A stretch of 64,000 bases of DNA from Meandrina meandrites. Lineage: Eukaryota; Cnidaria; Anthozoa; Scleractinia; Meandrinidae. The stretch lies in NCBI GenBank assembly GCA_963693305.1, contig OY855914.1, positions 12,524,903 through 12,588,902 on the forward strand. The letters run 5' to 3'. Every line of letters starts with the position of its first letter. The stretch's first letter is position 1. Below are positions 10,441 to 23,058 of the stretch, in pieces. The notes under the pieces were generated by a model, which had not been told where the DNA came from, made no database searches, and saw only the letters and a list, made by a program, of their open reading frames with translations. A program made the translations under genes and the position numbers.

Positions 10441-11734
10441 TGCTATTACCTTCTTCGTCTTCTTCTTCTTCATCTTCTTCTGAAGTTGCTTTGTGGCCTT
10501 CCAAAACTACTCGTAGTTATTCGACATGAACAGAATAAAACTCGTCAGCATATTTGCCCCCGCAGCGTTTTGGCCGAGATGCCAAAACCCCAGGAGGCAC
10601 CCCAGGATTCCCCGGGTGTATACATACAAGGACAAAGAATATTGTTGAAAAAGTAAGAAATGTGTTTGTAGTGGGCGAAGCGTTCTCGATTTGACCGTCG
10701 CATATAGTGATCTCGGATAGTGATCGCAGGAAACATTTCTTGCTTGAAATCAAGATATGGCTGAAGTGTGCCCGAAATTAAACTGATACCAAATATGACA
10801 TGGAGAGTATTATAGTCCGGGAGCTAGAGGCGCAGAAATAATTTTTTACACTGCAAGAGTACTGAAAAGATTTGACGACGGATTTCAATAGATTAAAACC
10901 TCCTCTTTATCGCTAGGTAGTTTGTGGTCTCAAATTGTGGTATACGTTTTGAGTTTTTGCTATGTTTTTGTATGTCGGCACGTGTAAAAAAAGAGATTGA
11001 CATGAAAACGAGGCCAATAATCATGGCTCAATATATTCAAAGGACTTCCTTTAATTACACCAAAAATTTTACCTAGATATCTTATAATACTCTTAGAAGT
11101 GTATTTTGACTGAATCATCACCGCCTTTGAAGATATCACGTGACATGTGTCGTTTTCTCATGTGAAGTAGCGCAGCATCATTTTTCATTGTTAACTACGA
11201 TCTAAGAACGTTTTGCCCTTGGAATTATAAAAGAAGCTCCCACATTTAAATTATTCTTTCCAGACTAAAAAAGGTATTTCTTTTTAATTTATTAATTGTC
11301 GTAGGAAAAAAGTTGAGCGAAGCCCATTAAACAAGCGTCTTTTAGAGAAGCCTCGATTTCATGTCCAATGGCGGAGGGACACTGATAGTAGACTATGATG
11401 AAAAACGAAGCCCTTTAAGATGATGTTCGATCTCCAGAAAATATATCAAACTTCACCAGCAGTAAAATATACTCCGCTACTCTAAAGCATAAGTTTCACG
11501 TACTGCGGTGACTTTTTATAACAACATTCTTTGCAGAACTACTTAAAAACTGTTCTTTGTAAAGAGAATATATAATAACAATACAGTCGTAGCTTTGGAA
11601 ATTCAATTAACAACACAATATATTATTCATAGATGCTAATGTATATGTAAAAGTTTCTCTGCATACATATCTACAAGCACGGATGAAAATAACTCTCGAT
11701 AACATTGTAGTAGCACGTAAGTTAGTTGAGTTAT
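10441..11734. other. Unassigned non-coding stretch
   Basis: It starts with a CTT/CTTCTT-rich tract (about 10449-10483). The rest is AT-rich with no supported gene. Confidence 0.45.
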
Positions 11735-12700
11735 TCACCATCTGAATCTTCTGAGTCGCTGGATACAGCAACCATCTTGTTCGAATTTTCACAATCGCTG
11801 TCACCCATACAGACGCAGGCCTCGGTATATGCAAGCTAAGCATTTTTACAGGAGCAGTTGCCTCTTCATCGTGATTTAGAACAGCAACAACTGGTAAGTT
11901 CCACGAGACTTGCTGGTGCTGGTTCCTTGGTCATCAACACTGGAAGAACCTGGCCTTCTCTGCTTTCCCATCCACGTCCAACTGGTGAGGGTATGTTTGG
12001 TGTAGCTATTAAGGCACTCCTCCAAACAAATGTTTGGTAACTACACCTCTGAATGTGGGGCGAAACACTGTCGGACGTTGGAGGCAGGGACTCGCTGCTC
12101 TGTTTCTTGTGACAAAACATGGAATAACGAAGTTCATCCGCAGTCGAAACATGCTTCTTTGGGGAGGGATACAGACTGCAAATGAAAGCCTCTACTTGAA
12201 CTGCTGTGCTCCTGTCTACATTTGACGTTAGCCCAGATCGTGAGTAGTAAACATCTTCTCGTCTGCCGTTTAAGAGCAACTTTCTTCACTGACTGATCGA
12301 ATGTTTTGATCTTGAGGCTTGGAATTGGCTCCCAGAAACTGATGTCGTATGAATTTAAACGCTTCTCAATGAATTCATTCATCTGCGCGCGCCCTGATGT
12401 CGTGCTTTTCACTAAGCGCTCAGCGATATCAGTTGGCAGGACGACACCACTTGCGATGTTAAAGAGTTGGTCAACATCTTCAGAAAATGAATTTGTCAGC
12501 AACTCAGATTCAAAACAGCTAACGAGCTTCTGCACGTCACTCTCATCACGATGTATTCTCTTGGATGACCCTTCTTTGTGCGCACTGCTTTCATTGCGAT
12601 CATTTAGGCTACACATCTCTTTAAAAGCCGTGGTAATGGCAGCACGCTCGTGGCTAGTTAAGAACCATCGATCCACTGCACTTGGATTCTGGCTGATTCC
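11735..12700 (-). pseudogene. Decayed multicopy Cys-rich gene (cnidarian repeat-associated family)
   Basis: Two minus-strand segments in different frames. The first (about 12280-12700) contains LFNIASGVVLPTDIAERL and FIEKRLNSYDISFWEPI. The second (11866-12279) contains VEAFICSLY and ELRYSMFCHKK and then a Cys-rich tail. The tail is cut by TGA and TAG but continues in frame to CVCMGDSDCEN and an acidic C terminus at about 11735. I recall such proteins as multicopy, unnamed families in coral genomes; their function is unknown to me. The frame change, the internal deletion implied by the layout, and the two stops mark a pseudogene. Confidence 0.55.
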
Positions 12701-12709
12701 AATGATCTC

Positions 12710-12945
12710 GCCTTTCGATTTTGAATCCCTGTATTTCGTTCCAGAAATTATCCACGATATGACAATCAAGTAAGGCGTGCTCTAACGTGTCCACTCGGTT
12801 AAGCCACATCGGTGACAGTTCGGGGTTGCATACACGCCGATCCTGTTCAGAGATGAGGCTGTCGGCAGAACTCGGTGAGCAATATTCCAGTTAATGTCTT
12901 GATGTTTCAATCTGAGATATCGCCCAAGCAGGCATCGGGGATCAT
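12710..12945 (-). pseudogene. LINE-B ORF2 C-terminal fragment
   Basis: The minus strand encodes WNIAHRVLPTA, then NRIGVYATPNCHRCG, and after a one-base shift DTLEHALLDC...NFWNEIQ. This is the same CCHC tail as LINE-B ORF2 at 58930-62835. Its 5' side abuts the satellite at 12955. Confidence 0.8.
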
Positions 12946-12954
12946 GTGTACTAT

Positions 12955-13290
12955 AGGTGCACTCGGTCGATATATCGACCGATACATCGGTAGACTATCG
13001 GTCGACAGTCGACCGATAGTCGACCGATGTATCGGTCGATAGTCAACCGATAGTCGGCCGACAGTCGACCGTTAGTCGACCGATAGTCCACCGATATATC
13101 GGCCGATAGTCGACCGATAAATATGTCGACCGATATAGTCGATACTCGACCGATACATGACTGATACATGACCGACACTTGACCGATACTTGACCGATAT
13201 TTAACCGACACTTCACCGACACTTCACCGATACTTGACCGACACTTCACCGACACTTCACCGATACATGACCGACACTTGACCGATACTT
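12955..13290. repeat. 11-bp satellite with palindromic variants (cttgaccgata family)
   Basis: Units such as cttgaccgata and cttcaccgaca alternate with palindromic tcgaccgata/tatcggtcga words. The left edge is ggtgcactcggtcgatat. The related block at 48384-48990 ends with the reverse complement of this edge. ORFs through it give an 11-aa repeat because three 11-bp units make 33 bp; they are not genes. Confidence 0.85.
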
Positions 13291-14973
13291 TCCGCCGTGT
13301 CAAAAACGAACAGATACGACGGCGAACACGCAACGCATTTCAGCGAACTAATACAAGTGATTTTCTAATTTCTTGCAACTTCTAGCGATAAAAACTGGCC
13401 AGAGAAATGCCAGACTGGAGAGAAAACCAGAAAGAGGGAATGTATAAATTTGGTGCGGCATACCAGATGCAGAAATTGCGATCTAATCCATCGAAAATAT
13501 CCAAATGAAGTATCCCAATCATTAGCTTCCTTTCAGCTGTTCTTCTCATATTCTCTTGTAAGCGTCACCAGTTTACGGCAATTTTGATTGGTCTTTCGAA
13601 CAATACCATACCATTTCCATATTAGGTGCGCTACAATGCGCCTTCAGCGAGAAATCAGTTTGTTCTGAACTAAAAAACTATTGACGAATGAAACAACTTT
13701 TCAACATACCGGGTAATCATCTAATTTTAAATTCAGCAAGGAAACAAAACTTTAAGAACTTTGAAGTTATGCATCTTTTGGCGATGTATTAGAAAACATT
13801 CTAACAACTGTTTTTCAAAGTCAAGCGGGTCGTGTTTTGAGCGGTTTCCCCTTCAGCTCACTGCAGAAGTCTATGAAAGCCATAAGCAAAAATTAAAGCA
13901 TACTTAAACTGAACAAAGGACATAAGAAAACTGCTGTAAGACACAAAGGCAAGATAATATCTTACGCAGTTTATAGTGACCTACAGTAAACGTTGTTAAA
14001 GCTGTTCGAAAACGAGGTCGCTTGTCGGAATTTTAAAATGTCTCGTGTCGGCGTTTTGTCAAGTCTACACAACGCTGTCGGAAATTTACTTACATATATT
14101 TGTCTTCGTCAGTCGTTTGTCGCTATTTCGTTTGAGCGTTGTCGCCACTTTTTGGCCCATGTCGCTTGTCGGAATTTACCCTGGCAGGGCCTCATTAAAG
14201 TTTGCCGCATCCAAAAATGTATCGAAGCGTACGTGAGCAATGAGGAAGCCAACTTACTGCAGCAATGCCAATTACGATGCATTCAACCGATTAGTCAACA
14301 TTAAGTTTTACTTCAGGTGCTGACGAAAATTCCTACTTTTCTCGGGACGAAAAAAGCCTAAATCGAAAAAAAAAATACATTTTTCTTGAAACGTAGGCAA
14401 GCGTTTTATGAAAATCTAAAAATGTGTAGAAATTGCGTTCAAAAGGTGGTCAGCAGGGAACAGTTTTTGTCCTTATTTTTCAATATTTCGTGATAACGGA
14501 AAACGCATGCTTATAATTCTTAAAATGTACCGTAAAAGTTGACATGATACTACAAACTATGGATAAAACTGTAAATTTCTTGCGTAAAACTCAGTATTTT
14601 GTTTTTTATTTTGTTCTGTTCACGTTACATGTTGGGCGTGTCCCAATGACGTCATCAACTACTTTGCACCTACACACTAAAACTATTGCTAAATTTGGTT
14701 GAATAAAAACAAAGTTGTGTCCAATTTTCCCTAGCACTGCTTGGTCGACGTTCTCGTTGCTTTACGCAATAGAGGGAGATAGCATGAGCACGCATGTTCA
14801 TGGTTTCTCCTTCCTTCTGGCTAAAACTGTGAGCTTCGATCAAACAAAGGCAAAGAACCGTTACCCACACAACCTTTCGGTATTGTAGCGTACGGTCTTA
14901 CGCTCTTGTACGACAACTTTTCTTTAATTAGATATAATGGTGAGTGTCTTCTTGTCTTCTTTTATTTTTAATG
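13291..14973. other. Unassigned non-coding stretch
   Basis: AT-rich. The word cgcttgtcggaattt occurs twice (about 14019 and 14162). No gene is supported. Confidence 0.45.
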
Positions 14974-15292
14974 CACGTCGGTTTGAATGTTCACAAGTTT
15001 GATTTAAAGTTAAGCGAGGCGTTATTTTCAAAGCGCGTCGGTTTGAATGTTCACGAGTATAAATAAATAGTTCAGCGAGGTTTCATGTTGAAAGCGTTGG
15101 CTTGAATGTTCACAAGTTTGAATAAAACGTTCAGCGAGGTTTTATGTTTAACGCGCGTCGGTTCGAATGTTCACAAGTTTGATTAAAAGTTAAGCGAGGT
15201 TTTATGTTCAAACCTCTTCGGTTCGAATGTGCAGAAGTTTAAATAAAAGTTCAACGGGGTTTCATTTTTTAAGCTCGTCGGTTTGAATGTTA
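14974..15292. repeat. ~60-bp minisatellite, about five copies
   Basis: The unit carries cgtcggtttgaatgttcac, then aagtttgaataaaagtt, then agcgaggttttatgtt. Copies diverge by roughly 10-20 percent by eye. Confidence 0.8.
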
Positions 15293-16552
15293 CAAAATCT
15301 CCCCTTCCGTCCCGCCAGTTAATCTGTTGTTGCATTAGGAGACTATTTCATTTACCCACCCCTAGATGAGTTGATTTTGTCACCACCTAGTTATCAACGA
15401 AGATTTTGAATTTCGCGCTCGGAAATTGGCCAAGCGTCGGTTCTTTCAGACCTTTGTTCTGGAAACAAAAGACGCTCATTGCTGCAAACAATTGAAATGA
15501 TCATAAAAAGGAAGGTGAATATCGTGCCATTGTCCACCAAAACCGGAGCCTAAGTTTAAACCTGTCTCTTCTTTATTCCGCAGAGCCTCCTACCAGTCCC
15601 CCCCCCCCCCCCCCCCCTCTTTAAAGAAAGGCGACTGCGCTTTCTTTCTCTCTCCCAGCCTACTAGTGGCACAAATAAGCCTCTGCGGAGGAGAGGGTTT
15701 TACAAGCACGAATTATAGGTGCTGCACGATTTGTGCGTCACAATAAACAAGGCTACGAGAATCGCACCAAGAGCGTGGAAACGTGGAAAAATAAGTTAAT
15801 TATTGAGCAAAACAATGTCATCCGAAAAAAGAATATTAGGAAATTCAAATGGAAATGCATGCATTTTAGCATGCATTTTAACGAAATTTTAATTTTAATT
15901 TTCTTTCCATATTTCGAGTGGTAAAACTGAGCTTTTTAATTTGAGTGGATGGAGAGGCAACTACTCTCGCGCCAAGATATTAGCACGGTAATCTTTTTAA
16001 TTTTTTCTTCTAAGGAGGTGTCAGGGTTTCCCGAAAACATTCCTCTGTAGGAAAAATGACGCAAAACAAAAAATTGCTTGCAGCTCGCAAATGCACCCCT
16101 CGCCCTCTCCTCCCCCTCTCCCATTCAATTTTCTAATTTCCGTCCATTAAAAATAATGATGATTATGGTGATTAACATAATAATTGCTTCACATTGCTTC
16201 ACATCTTTCAATCATTAAATTTATTTCATCATTTGTTATAATTTTGTACAATACAAAATTGGATGTGTAAATAATAATTATCAACAGTTTACTAATAGCT
16301 ACGAATTTCGTTCCAAAAGCAGTAATTTTTGGTTACTCTTTTTCGTTTTCAAAAAAAGTGCAACAAACTTATTACATAGCATTCTGTTATTACGATGATC
16401 TACATTTAAAGCCTAAAAACTAAACATTAAGTAAAGTAACAACAAATCAAAAGTCTTCCAAAACTTAGTGATCTAAAACATTTCTTGGCACATATTAAAG
16501 AAGGCCTTTTTACTCTAATTCATAACTGCAATTACTTGCACATTGCTAAAGT
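15293..16552. other. Unassigned stretch with a homopolymer-C run
   Basis: A poly(C) run lies at about 15598-15617. The word ttttgaatttcgcgctcgg (about 15408) recurs near 45632 and indicates a dispersed repeat. No gene is supported. Confidence 0.4.
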
Positions 16553-16972
16553 ATAGAATAAAACGTGGAACTTAATAGAGTAAATACGGTAAATGAAGAT
16601 AATTGATGAATTAGTTAAATTATTATTATTTTTAATTATTTTCCCAAATAAAAATCATCTTGTGGGTATAAAGGGAGAAGCTTTCCCTCGCTTTTTAACC
16701 TACTTGATTGGGCGCGATAATCACTTAGCGCTTCCTTGCATTTTGATTCGATTAATTTTACCGACGTCTTACCCGTCCTTTCCGTAACAGATTGGACCCC
16801 CCCCCCCCCCCCGTACTTTTCTTTGTGATGACCCTTAATTCGCAGATACCAATGAAGTCCCTGAGGGTGTTTCGACGGACACCGAAACGTAGCATGGTCC
16901 CCGCGAGGGATTCCTGGTTATCTCTCATTATTTAGAGAACACCTAAAACCCTGTCGTGAATTCCCGCATAAG
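16553..16972. repeat. Degenerate duplicate of the HTH-gene terminal exon plus MITE end
   Basis: From 16592 the sequence parallels 17871-18250: the same 3' flank, then the helix-turn-helix exon. Here it carries a poly(C) run (about 16798-16812) and substitutions that destroy the reading frame. 16553-16591 is the right end of the TACCGTATTTACTCT element, seen whole at 17626. Confidence 0.75.
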
Positions 16973-16996
16973 ATACACCTACTTGCTTTCACGAAG

Positions 16997-17038
16997 ATGG
17001 AGAACCGAAGATGGAGAACCGAAGATGGAGAACCGCAA
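16997..17038. repeat. Short tandem repeat gaagatggagaacc, three copies
   Basis: Three consecutive 14-bp copies, the last followed by gcaag. Confidence 0.8.
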
Positions 17039-17625
17039 GTAAAATAAAAACCGAAAGTTAATGTAACTGAAAACGGCAGATTTCTAGGTAGATACGCGCA
17101 ATACATCATGGTTGACTAGGATCCTTTTAAAGTGTAATGAACATTTATTAATGCGACTTAACGTTCAATGCCATAGCTTTGCCGGGAGAGGTCAAACTGT
17201 CATTCCTTTTAAATATCTCAGGAATAATCAACCTTATTCTTATCCTGTCGTGTCTCTTGTTTATCTTATTTTTGGATGTGTATTCCAGTCTTCTTAGCAT
17301 ATATAAATAATTGTTCAAATTCTTAAACGTTGTCATGGTAAGGGTCAGAAGTACCTTCATCTTATCATTGATTTTTTTGATCAAAAAATTGAAAAATGTA
17401 AAGAAATGAATAAAATCGAATGGGTACCTCCCTACGTTGCCAAGGCAATAATTGTGTATGATTTCAAGCTCAAAAGGTCGGGCATTATCATCTACTGAAC
17501 ACCGAAAAGCGTCGAAGAATCCAAGCGAGTAACACCTAGTACCAACAGACGTTCCAGGGCTCATAACCAAAGAAAAAAAAAGTTAAATAATAGAAAAATC
17601 AATGGAAGTAAATAATCATTAAGAT

Positions 17626-17870
17626 TACCGTATTTACTCTTTCGAGCCCCACCCAGAATAAGTGCCGCATCTAATATTGAGGCACTTATTTGCGCAAACT
17701 ACAGTACAGTCGTTTTCAGTTTGAAAGGGTATTGTTATCAATTCCTTATCTATAAATGTTTTTTAAGAAGTATGACGTTTGTTGAATAAGCTCCCCTCTC
17801 TAATGAGCGTCCCGCACCAAAAAAAGCACAAAATGAATAAAACGTGGAGCTTAATAGAGTAAATACGGTA
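17626..17870. mobile_element. MITE with TIR taccgtatttactct
   Basis: A 245-bp element with inverted ends taccgtatttactct and agagtaaatacggta. It contains no coding sequence. A truncated copy lies at 16553-16591 next to the duplicated exon. Confidence 0.7.
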
Positions 17871-17912
17871 AATGAAGATAATTGATGAATTAGTTTAATT
17901 ATTTTTTAAAAC

Positions 17913-18262
17913 TTATTTCCCCAAATAAAAATCATCTTGTGGGTAAAAAGGGAGAAGCTTTCCCTCGCTTTTTAACCTATTTGATTGGGCGCGATAATCA
18001 CTTAGCGCTTCCCTGCATTTTGATTCGATTAATTTTACCGACGTCTTACCCGTCCTTTCCGTAACAGATTGAACCACCCTCTCGTACTTTTCGTTGTCGA
18101 CGACGCTTAATTCGCAGATGCCAATGAAGTCTCTGAGGGTGTTTCGAGGGACACCGAAACGTCGCATGGCCTCCGCAAGGGAGCACTGGTTATCTTTCAT
18201 TATTCCGAGAACGCCTAGATATCTGTCGTGGATCCCTTGCAAATTGGATCCTGTGACCAATC
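17913..18262 (-). CDS. Terminal exon of spliced HTH-type gene (exon D)
   Basis: Encodes a ~115-aa C-terminal domain with a helix-turn-helix-like core (SLAEAMRRFGVPRNTLRDFI) followed by IVD-type and KCREAL segments, ending in LPFYPQDDFYLGK and a stop. The exon opens at a consensus acceptor (tattccag, then gattgg). The frame joins the exon at 18690-18869 exactly in phase 1, so the apparent TTG start is not a start. The layout resembles multicopy CCDC106-like cnidarian proteins. DNA binding is inferred. Confidence 0.65.
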
Positions 18263-18689
18263 CTGGAATATTAGAAAGAAAAAGTCCTTATTTAGAATTC
18301 ATTACCATTCGTTTCCCCAATTTATGAAATTTTGAAACTTCACCTACAGTAAATGATATGTTTGGCAGATATTTGTCAGATTATCATGTACATCATTTTT
18401 CTTCAATTTGTCAAATTTGTCTTATGGTTGTTAGCCATTTTAATAGACGGAAACAATAACAACACCAATAATAAGGATATTGATTAAAATTGATCCAAGT
18501 TGCAGTCACTCTGACCCTAATTCCCCGAAGCCACGCCCACATATCCGCTTACCCTGTAAGTTCAAACGTGCCTTTATTGAGTTTTGGTGGTAAAATAAGT
18601 CCAAAACGTATCCACTGAAGTCCAAAAAAGGTAAGGAAGGTTGTCGGGGGTGGGATTTTAACTAAAAATTAAGAAAAAAACTGTCATAC

Positions 18690-18869
18690 CTTTCCCATAC
18701 TTTTTACTTGTTTTTTTATGTAAGTCTTGCCCATGTTTTCCTGGGTGATCGCTTTCGCTTTCTTCATCGGAATCGTCCGCATCGTTGTCCTCGCCAGCTT
18801 CACTCTCCTCTGACGAGCTGCTTTTTTCACACGTTTTTCTGTTTACACGTCTGCATTTCGTAATTTCTC
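18690..18869 (-). CDS. Acidic internal exon of the same gene (exon C)
   Basis: The exon is bounded by an acceptor (ttcctttag) and a donor (gtatga). It encodes a short basic start (KCRRVNRKTCEK), a Ser/Glu/Asp-rich stretch and a lysine-rich end that runs in frame into the HTH exon. A low-complexity acidic linker between zinc/coiled-coil and HTH modules is usual for the family as I know it. Confidence 0.6.
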
Positions 18870-20446
18870 CTAAAGGAAAAAAAATGTTCAGATTTAGCCA
18901 AGATAGGCTCTCTCTCCGTAACTATCGGTATTTACCGTTCCAAAGAGATTTGTTTTGGTGTGCAAATTAGTTTAATTAGAAAAAAGGATTATTTTTCTGC
19001 ACAAAAGCGTAGATTCTCGCGTTGGAGCGTCGCACGTTTCATTGTTACCCGCCGCTTGCTTCCTACATATTATCCATTTCTTTATTGTTTGTTTGTTCGT
19101 TGCGATTTTAGTGTTTTGCATTCGGACATAGAAGGTTAAGGTTGTCTCTGAAATAAGTTTTGCCTGCAGAGACAGGGCCTCTGAGTAAGCCGAAGGGAGT
19201 AAAACTTTTTAGAAGAAAAAGACAAAATTACGGTTTAACTCTTTTGTAAAATGTCCAGAAAGGTTTTAGCTTTCGCTTATTACTATTGTTGCATCTTACA
19301 ACCAATATATGCGACATTTGAGCAATATATATATGCTAATTAACAGCCAAAATGAGTATTCGAGTGCTTAAGAGGAGACTAGGCACCAGTAATTTCAATG
19401 GCGTTTTTCTCAAAATCTGCCCGTATGGCCCTGCCTCAAAAATTCAGAAATTAAATTAGAAATTGAATCAGATAAAACATTCATGCAAAATAAATTAAAA
19501 ACCTGTAAGACAGATTTTTTGCAAAATAGGAAAATGTGTTTTTTTGCCTATTTAAAAAATAGCTCAAAATCTGTCTTACAGATTTTTTTTAAATTTTAGC
19601 AGTTGACGCGATTCACCCCAAAAATTTAATTGTGAAAATTTCATTATGGGTTGTGCGGTGGGTTTTTGAAAAATTTTGAGCCGAAGTCAGGTTTTTACGA
19701 CCTCCGACGAGAATCGAATTGCGCATGCCCTTTTATTTGAGCGCGCGCTCGTCTGACGCCACACGTTATGAGCGATGAAAAAAGCGAATTAGAACTCCTT
19801 GTCGGTTGTTTATCAACCTATCTGTAGTATTGTTTTCGTCCTATGGCATGTAACCATGTTACACCTTAAAGAAGCGCGGCGAGCACATTTGTAATTTCTG
19901 ACAGATGGAGGCTATCGCGAAGTAAATCACTTTACGTAATTCTTAGGTGTCATTGGGTCTGGCACCTCAGTCGCGAGATAGCATACGAATGTACTCATAA
20001 TTGCTGTGCAACGGGCGAAAGCAAGCGAATGCATACAATTTAAAGCACTCTTCTATTAAACACTGCTCTTGGAATTCTAAAAATTATTCCACTGCACTGA
20101 TGTTGAGAGGTGCGTCGCTTACTCTTGGCCCAGGGGCGGTGCTCTTTCAAGTTATAATTTTATAATTGCTTTCCGAGGATTGAAGGTCTTAATCAGGCTA
20201 CCGGTAGTAGCCATAGATTTGTCATAGTGAATAGTGAAAATACAACCCGTCCTTTGACAAGTTAAGAGAACCACTTCTCAACCTTTTTTGGGTTGTTTGA
20301 GGTGGAATTAAGATAAAAAATAACCTTCGCATTTTTAAATTTTTTCTTTCGCAAATTGAAGATAAAAACGATTTGTCGAAGCCAGCTGAACGACCTGTAC
20401 TGAATATATACACGCAAACACTTTATTCAACATACCCTCCAAATCG
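18870..20446. other. Intronic or intergenic stretch with hairpin
   Basis: No coding signal. A hairpin with perfect 16-bp arms (ctgtaagacagatttt / aaaatctgtcttacag) lies at 19503-19581. If exons A/B and C/D form one gene, this is intron. Confidence 0.45.
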
Positions 20447-20654
20447 TCGATGAAATCCCATGCTATATCAAAAGGCGTAATTGTCAACAACTTCGATCTT
20501 TTCACAAAGACAGGTTCATCGAAATAACTCCAAACTCGGAGAGTTATAGGAACTCATTCTATTGTAGAACCATCAGAGAATGGAACGCCTTACCAAACAA
20601 TGTTTTAGATGTTGAAAAAAGTCATTTATTTAAGAATGCGCTTAGATTAGTATG
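20447..20654 (+). pseudogene. LINE ORF2 C-terminal fragment (plus strand)
   Basis: An open frame of ~68 codons ends with RNSFYCRTIREWNALPNN and SHLFKNALRLV plus a stop. This is the typical tail of jockey/CR1/RTE-like reverse transcriptases. It is truncated at the 5' side, with an AT-rich 3' flank. Confidence 0.75.
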
Positions 20655-20799
20655 ATTGACATTTTAATTAGGTTCTAATTTTTTAATCATAATTAACATT
20701 TTTTAGTAATTCTTAGTAATCTTTTTTAAATTATGTACATATTTTATTGTTTTTAAGGTCTTTTACTCCCCCCCCCCCCCCCCCCATCCCATTATTATT

Positions 20800-21003
20800 T
20801 TATGTCTTGCAGTGATGGGAGCATGCCTCCCTTTGCAAGACCCCCCATGACATAGACATAGGCGCTTCATCTTTGTTATCGTCTCCAAGTGTTCTTCTTC
20901 CATTTTCTGCAATAGAGCCGTGCAATTATCCCTTTGTTCCAAAGCCGCCGCTAGCTCCTCCTTGATCTCTTCGTATTTCTTCTGCCACGTGGTCTTTTTA
21001 CTG
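20800..21003 (-). CDS. Coiled-coil exon (exon B) of the zinc-knuckle/HTH gene
   Basis: It opens at acceptor tttttacag and continues the exon A frame (SKKTTWQKKYEEIKEELAAA...). It carries a Glu/Lys-rich coiled coil and then LCLCHGGSCKGRHA, a second Cys/His motif. The 3' boundary is uncertain: the open frame runs on into a poly(C) tract at 20769, and I found no donor that fits the phase of exon C, so an exon may be missing. Confidence 0.55.
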
Positions 21004-21098
21004 CTGTAAAAATGTAACCACGAAAAATGTTCAGCAAAATATCTTTCATGTGACATAAGCAAATATGGTAGATGCCAAAAACGCAAAAATCCCCTTAC

Positions 21099-21331
21099 CC
21101 CTCCTTTTTGTTCTCTTTCTTTGCTGAAGGCTGCGAAGCTGACGATCCATCTTCCTGACCAAGTGATAACTCGTCCGAGTTTCGTATTTCTTCCACTAAA
21201 CTGGAATCTTGGCAAGCGCAACTTTTTACCGATTTTCCACAAAAGGTACATTTAAATGGGCAGTCAATTAGCGTATGTCCATCCGACAGACCACATATTT
21301 TGCAAGTTCTCTTTCTTGAATTGCTGGCCAT
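21099..21331 (-). CDS. Zinc-knuckle first exon (exon A)
   Basis: Starts at ATG 21331 (MASNSRKRTCKICG). It has closely spaced Cys/His pairs (CKIC...H...CPFKCTFCG...CAC) and an acidic/Ser tail, and ends at donor gtaagg with two bases of the next codon. Joining to 21003 keeps the frame. An in-frame upstream ATG at 21448 exists, but the conserved part starts here. Exons A-D probably form one gene of unknown function. Confidence 0.55.
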
Positions 21332-21479
21332 GATGCCTTTCTCCGCCCTCTTCGCTTCGAGTTGACAAGCAAATGTGCTGAAGTGTTCTTTTGTTAAAGG
21401 ATATATTTCCAGGCCACCCGTGGTAAAACCATATGGACAACTGCACAATAGATTAGCATATGACTGACAGTATCAAGGA

Positions 21480-23058
21480 AAGGGCGGCACGCCTCTTGAT
21501 AAGAGAAAGTGGTTTTAGGTTGACTTAGGTTCGCTGCTAAATTGCCATCAGGGATTTGCTCTTCAGCATGCTGTCGTGGAATTTCGTTCAATTGAGTACC
21601 TTAACTGTCTTTAAAAAGAAACCTCGCAAAAGTTTACGTTACTGATTGGTGCTGGAATTTCAATTATTTTTTAAAAAATTGTGATGACACTCAGCATGCC
21701 TTTTTTTGGTTAAAAAAGTTATTTTGGCAACAGTTTGATTATTCCCGCTATTTTAACGAGTAGCGGTGTTGTGTGATCTGTGTGGTAAGCCAGTTTTACT
21801 CATATTACAAGTGTAATTACTCAGTTGGACATACCAAACTTTTCTCCGCTAAAATGGAAATATTAAGTGCAACTTAATATGGTTTTTTCAAGATCACCAG
21901 AAGATGAAGATCAGGGAATACTACTCTTTGTTCCTTCTCATGGAAATGTGCCAACCAATATTCCATGGGTGTGAAGGGCTCCCGGGGAAGGGCTTTACTT
22001 GCACAGCTTGCGGTTTTTGGTCAAAGACATGAAGCCGCTCTGACGCTAATATACAGGTAATTGTAATATAATTGACGCGTTAGACGGAACGGAAAGCTCT
22101 TTATCAGCGGAAACAAGTAATGATGGCTGGATTTAAAATGAAACAGACGGCAGGCATCTTGAAATAGTCATGTGTTCTTGGGTTGACTTTTATGCCAAAG
22201 ACATTCTCATCTTATTAATTTTACTCAAATATTTTTTTGGGCTCCCATAAGCAAATTATATTAATTGGTACGGCCGAGCCCATCGAATGAACGTTATTAC
22301 TTGAAGGCGGAAACCGGATGGATACCAGTGCTAGGATCACGGCTTATTCCAATCATACCAACAAGCTACATGTACCTTACGCAAAAGCGCTTATATAGTT
22401 TTAAAAGCTGAATATAGGCAAAATCGTTAATATCAACGTATCTCAAAAATATAATGACAGGGAAATGCATGAAATACTACTATGTAACGTTTTGTCGGAA
22501 TATGCCACTCATGACCCATGGGTGTGAAGGCCTTTATACTTGCACAGCTTGCAGTTTTTGGGCAAAGCTTAAGTCATGAAGCCGCTCATGATCAGGCGCT
22601 GTCCTCTGTCCGCTGGACGAGAAAGAGAACAAGGGTGGTTGAAAAAAAGAAATAAACGTAGCCAGAACGGTATGCACTTTTGGAGCCGTAAAAAGTAATT
22701 TTGGCGGGATTTAACTGATGAAAAAAGACGGTAGGCATACAGAATACAGAAATACAGAAAGTGTTTGTGGGTTGGCTGCCAATCTTCAACATGCTGTCTT
22801 TTACAATTTTTTTTATTAAAATTGAGTAGTCGAACAAACAAACCTCGCAAACCCTTACTTTACTGTAGAAAAGCATGCCTTTTTGCCTCCCAAGGTTATC
22901 TTCGCAACACTTTCATAATTTACAGCCACTCCTGGACGAGCGGTAATTTCGTATTGTGTTATTATATTCCGTTGTTCCGGTCTACTGGTGTTCAAGTGAC
23001 ATGAATTATTTTGCTTCTGGTTTCCGAATAAGCGATTACACGCGTTACTCAGTTGGAC
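21480..23058. repeat. Diverged tandem duplication (~1-kb units) left of the Polinton
   Basis: Shared blocks recur in order. ccatgggtgtgaagg...cttgcacagcttgc lies near 21964 and 22518. gacgg(c/t)aggcat lies near 22145 and 22728. gcatgcctttttt...actcagttggacat lies near 21698 and 22873-23060. Divergence is substantial. No gene is supported; the second unit runs straight into the Merlin ATG at 23059. Confidence 0.45.

Noticed and set aside
12951..13333. Host coding gene from overlapping ORFs in the satellite
   Set aside because: Low-complexity periodic sequence with no unique protein segment.
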